From: Catenovulum sediminis
GTDB lineage: Bacteria > Pseudomonadota > Gammaproteobacteria > Enterobacterales > Alteromonadaceae
Reading direction: 5' to 3' (one strand)
Assembly: GCF_040270295.1 (NCBI RefSeq)
Contig: NZ_JBELOE010000143.1
Length of the DNA: 64,000 nucleotides
In this document: positions 62,356 through 64,000 of the stretch, in pieces
Position numbering within the stretch: the first letter of the stretch is position 1
Layout: each line of letters starts with the position of its first letter
Position numbers and translations under genes: made by a program
Notes under the pieces: generated by a model
Database searches by the model: none
What the model saw: only the letters and a program-made list of their open reading frames with translations
What the model was told of the DNA's origin: nothing

Positions 62356-62763
62356 TTAGATAAAATGACTTAGAAAAACCGATAAAATGCCTGTTGACAT
62401 AAAAATGCTAGTCGCAATAAAAGAGCGCTTCGACAGACGGCCAATACCACAAATGCCATGTCCACTTGTACAACCACTGCCTAATTTAGCCCCAAAACCG
62501 ACTAAAAAACCGGCTAAAACAATCCAGCCAACATTGTTATCTGGTAATTGGGGCACGGTAATATTCAACTGAGAGTGCGCTAGCCATGTCCCCAGTAGTA
62601 GTCCGATAATAAATAACCATTGCCATTTCTGTTCAACAGAGCTTTGCCAGCTACGCCAAGCAATACCGCTAATTCCGGCTATACGGCCATTGAACAGCAA
62701 CAATATTAGAGCGGATAGACCAATCAAGATCCCCCCCACAACGGCCATTAAATATTCGTTCAT
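62356..62763 (-). CDS. YeeE/YedE-family membrane protein (upstream half)
   Basis: A 135-residue membrane protein with ATG at 62763 after GAGGTG; the open frame extends to 62775. It has ILIGLSALILLLFNGRIAGI and AGFLVGFGAKLGSGCTSGHG, with the conserved GSGCTSGHGICG Cys motif that binds sulfur in this family. It lies 27 bases before the second half gene on the same strand and 54 bases after the metallo-hydrolase gene. Confidence 0.88.
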   Translation of the reverse strand: MNEYLMAVVGGILIGLSALILLLFNGRIAGISGIAWRSWQSSVEQKWQWLFIIGLLLGTWLAHSQLNITVPQLPDNNVGWIVLAGFLVGFGAKLGSGCTSGHGICGIGRLSKRSFIATSIFMSTGILSVFLSHFI

Positions 62764-62817
62764 TTTACACCTCACTGATTGCTAAATTTTCTACATATAT
62801 GCTTGCCTTGTATTTAC

Positions 62818-63516
62818 TTATACGTCTAGCTCACCACATTGCTGGTTCGCAGGCACAGCGATCTCAATATGCTTTGGTTTCGGCAAATTCAACTCTGCCA
62901 TAAACTGAATAAACGCGCCTTTGTCTTTAATTTTAACTCGCGGATTGAAATATTTTTCTTCAAAAATTGTGCTTTGTGTAAAACCATTATAGTCATGCGC
63001 TGGGTAGACAATGGTGTTGTCTGGATACTGCAATAGTTTGTTATGCAAACTCTCATACAAATCACTCGCGCTGCCATTTTGGAAATCCGTTCGACCCGTT
63101 CCACGAATGAGTAAGGTATCTCCGGTAAATAAATACCCGTTCGCGCCCTCTTGTAAATAGAAGCTATATGAGTCATCAGTATGCCCTGGGGTATAGATGG
63201 CTCGTAAAGACAACAGGCCAATCGTAAGGCAAGCATTGTTGGTTAATCCACCAGACGCGCAATTAACCTTACCTTGACTGCTCACTAAAGTGCTACATCC
63301 GGTAGCCTTTCTAAGCACAGATAAAGCGGTGATGTGATCTGCATGTATATGAGTATCTAGCGCGTAAACAAGTTTAAGGTTTAATTCTTTTAGCAATTGT
63401 ACATACTGAGTCACATTGTCTTTGACTGGGTCAATTAAAGCCGCTTGACCTGTTTTGTCACAAACCAGCAGATAAGTGTAGGTGTAACTGTCACGATCAT
63501 ATAACTGGCGAATCAT
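62818..63516 (-). CDS. ETHE1-like persulfide dioxygenase/metallo-hydrolase
   Basis: A 232-residue metallo-beta-lactamase fold protein (ATG 63516 after GGAGG; a TTG at 63531 is also in frame). The metal motif DTHIHADHIT, then PGHTDDSYSFYL, GDTLLIRGTGRTDFQNGSA and YPAHDY give the ETHE1/Blh-type iron ligands. Such enzymes oxidise glutathione persulfide to sulfite. It lies in an operon after a TauE-like exporter gene (4-base gap) and before two YeeE genes, so sulfide or sulfane-sulfur detoxification is inferred. Confidence 0.9.
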   Translation of the reverse strand: MIRQLYDRDSYTYTYLLVCDKTGQAALIDPVKDNVTQYVQLLKELNLKLVYALDTHIHADHITALSVLRKATGCSTLVSSQGKVNCASGGLTNNACLTIGLLSLRAIYTPGHTDDSYSFYLQEGANGYLFTGDTLLIRGTGRTDFQNGSASDLYESLHNKLLQYPDNTIVYPAHDYNGFTQSTIFEEKYFNPRVKIKDKGAFIQFMAELNLPKPKHIEIAVPANQQCGELDV

Positions 63517-63520
63517 AAAC

Positions 63521-64000
63521 CTATCCTCCAAAATGTTTAATCAACATGACCAGCGCCATAATACACATGGCGACTGAAAAACTTTGTTGTAACTTGGCGG
63601 TTGTAAGGTGACGGCTAAGAAAAAAGCCTAACAGCATACCTGTTATGCCACCAAGCGAAATTAACAATATCAACGACCAATCCATATAAGCTGAATTTTG
63701 TGCAAACGAAATAAAACCGCTGCTGCTAATCACAGCAATGACAAATAACGACGTAGCAATTGCTGCAGAGAACTTCATTCGGGTTAACAACAACAAAGAA
63801 GGCACTATCAAAAAGCCCCCTCCAACCCCAAACAATCCAGACATTATCCCTGTAGTTGCAGCAGCTAAGCTCAAACCTAAAGTAGATTTTGCAGAAATTG
63901 AAAACGCTTGGCCTTGCGCTTGCTTAGATTGCTTAGATTGGCATGGCAAATCACTACTTTTATTTTCAATAGAGAACTTTGCGCGGACATCGTTATTTTT
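63521..64000 (-). CDS. TauE/SafE-family sulfite/sulfur exporter, partial (C-terminal half)
   Basis: The reading frame is open to the window edge, so this gene is cut. Some 159 residues are visible, holding the second half of the TauE fold: GIMSGLFGVGGGFLIVPSLL, AAIATSLFVIAVISSS and GGITGMLLGFFLSRHL. The N-terminal half lies beyond 64000. The family exports sulfite or organosulfonates, matching the persulfide dioxygenase next door. The TTG at 63949 is an internal codon and not a start. A truncation is not implied. Confidence 0.85.
   Translation of the reverse strand, partial: KNNDVRAKFSIENKSSDLPCQSKQSKQAQGQAFSISAKSTLGLSLAAATTGIMSGLFGVGGGFLIVPSLLLLTRMKFSAAIATSLFVIAVISSSGFISFAQNSAYMDWSLILLISLGGITGMLLGFFLSRHLTTAKLQQSFSVAMCIMALVMLIKHFGG

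Noticed and set aside
63521..63949. A truncated or frameshifted TauE gene
   Set aside because: The frame stays open to the window edge upstream of the TTG at 63949, so the gene is cut by the window rather than damaged.

Overview
The window looks like chromosome of a marine gammaproteobacterium, most probably Alteromonadales (an Alteromonas/Catenovulum-like lineage). The evidence is the gamma-type gene neighbourhoods (gmk-rpoZ, srkA-dsbA, glyQ-glyS, glnA-DUF4124-ntrB-ntrC, typA), an AT-rich composition, a PEP-CTERM/PrsT pair, many secreted or outer-membrane proteins, and dispersed short repeats. The genus is inference. No rRNA, tRNA, insertion sequence, prophage or CRISPR array was recognised.

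Layout. 1-9 kb is housekeeping: rpoZ, gmk, DUF2750, DUF72, srkA-dsbA, a solute-binding-like protein, and the operon glyQ-glyS-lipoprotein. 9-15.1 kb is an apparently self-contained extracytoplasmic stress module. It holds a secreted acidic protein with 20 tandem tetrapeptides, an outer-membrane barrel, a secreted subtilisin, and an ECF sigma factor with a membrane anti-sigma factor and a lipoprotein. Four promoters share the pattern GGAAT(A/T)-N15/16-CGTT, which ties the four transcription units together. 15-20.5 kb has small regulators, acetyltransferases, an RraB-like protein, TrmL, a second solute-binding paralogue and PldB. 20.5-27.5 kb is the nitrogen-control cluster (ntrC, ntrB, glnA with a sigma-54 promoter and two NtrC sites), then typA. 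An unusual zone of heptamer repeats (27.35-27.74 kb) follows typA. 27.85-38.5 kb holds small unknown proteins, a three-gene condensin-like operon (SMC-like, KITE-like and kleisin-like) and a large hybrid histidine kinase.

38.7-48.2 kb is the most interesting part. A TonB-dependent receptor is followed by a tight five-gene operon: an unknown 119-residue protein, a ferritin-like protein, a LodA/GoxA-like quinoprotein oxidase, a radical SAM/SPASM maturase and a LodB/QhpG-like flavoprotein. It combines the flavoprotein known from LodA-type cysteine tryptophylquinone (CTQ) maturation with a radical SAM enzyme of the kind known from quinohemoprotein amine dehydrogenase, so it may be a distinct CTQ-type protein-modification system.

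48.3-56.4 kb carries a third solute-binding paralogue, a cold-shock gene, a diguanylate cyclase, a sugar kinase, a PrsT-like TPR protein and a PEP-CTERM choice-of-anchor A protein. 56.4-59.5 kb is a GbsR-family regulator with a perfect inverted-repeat operator, upstream of cytochrome bd oxidase genes. 59.6-64 kb has a Na+/H+ antiporter, a YheU-like protein and a sulfur-handling operon (two YeeE/YedE proteins, an ETHE1-like metallo-hydrolase and a TauE-type exporter that runs off the window).
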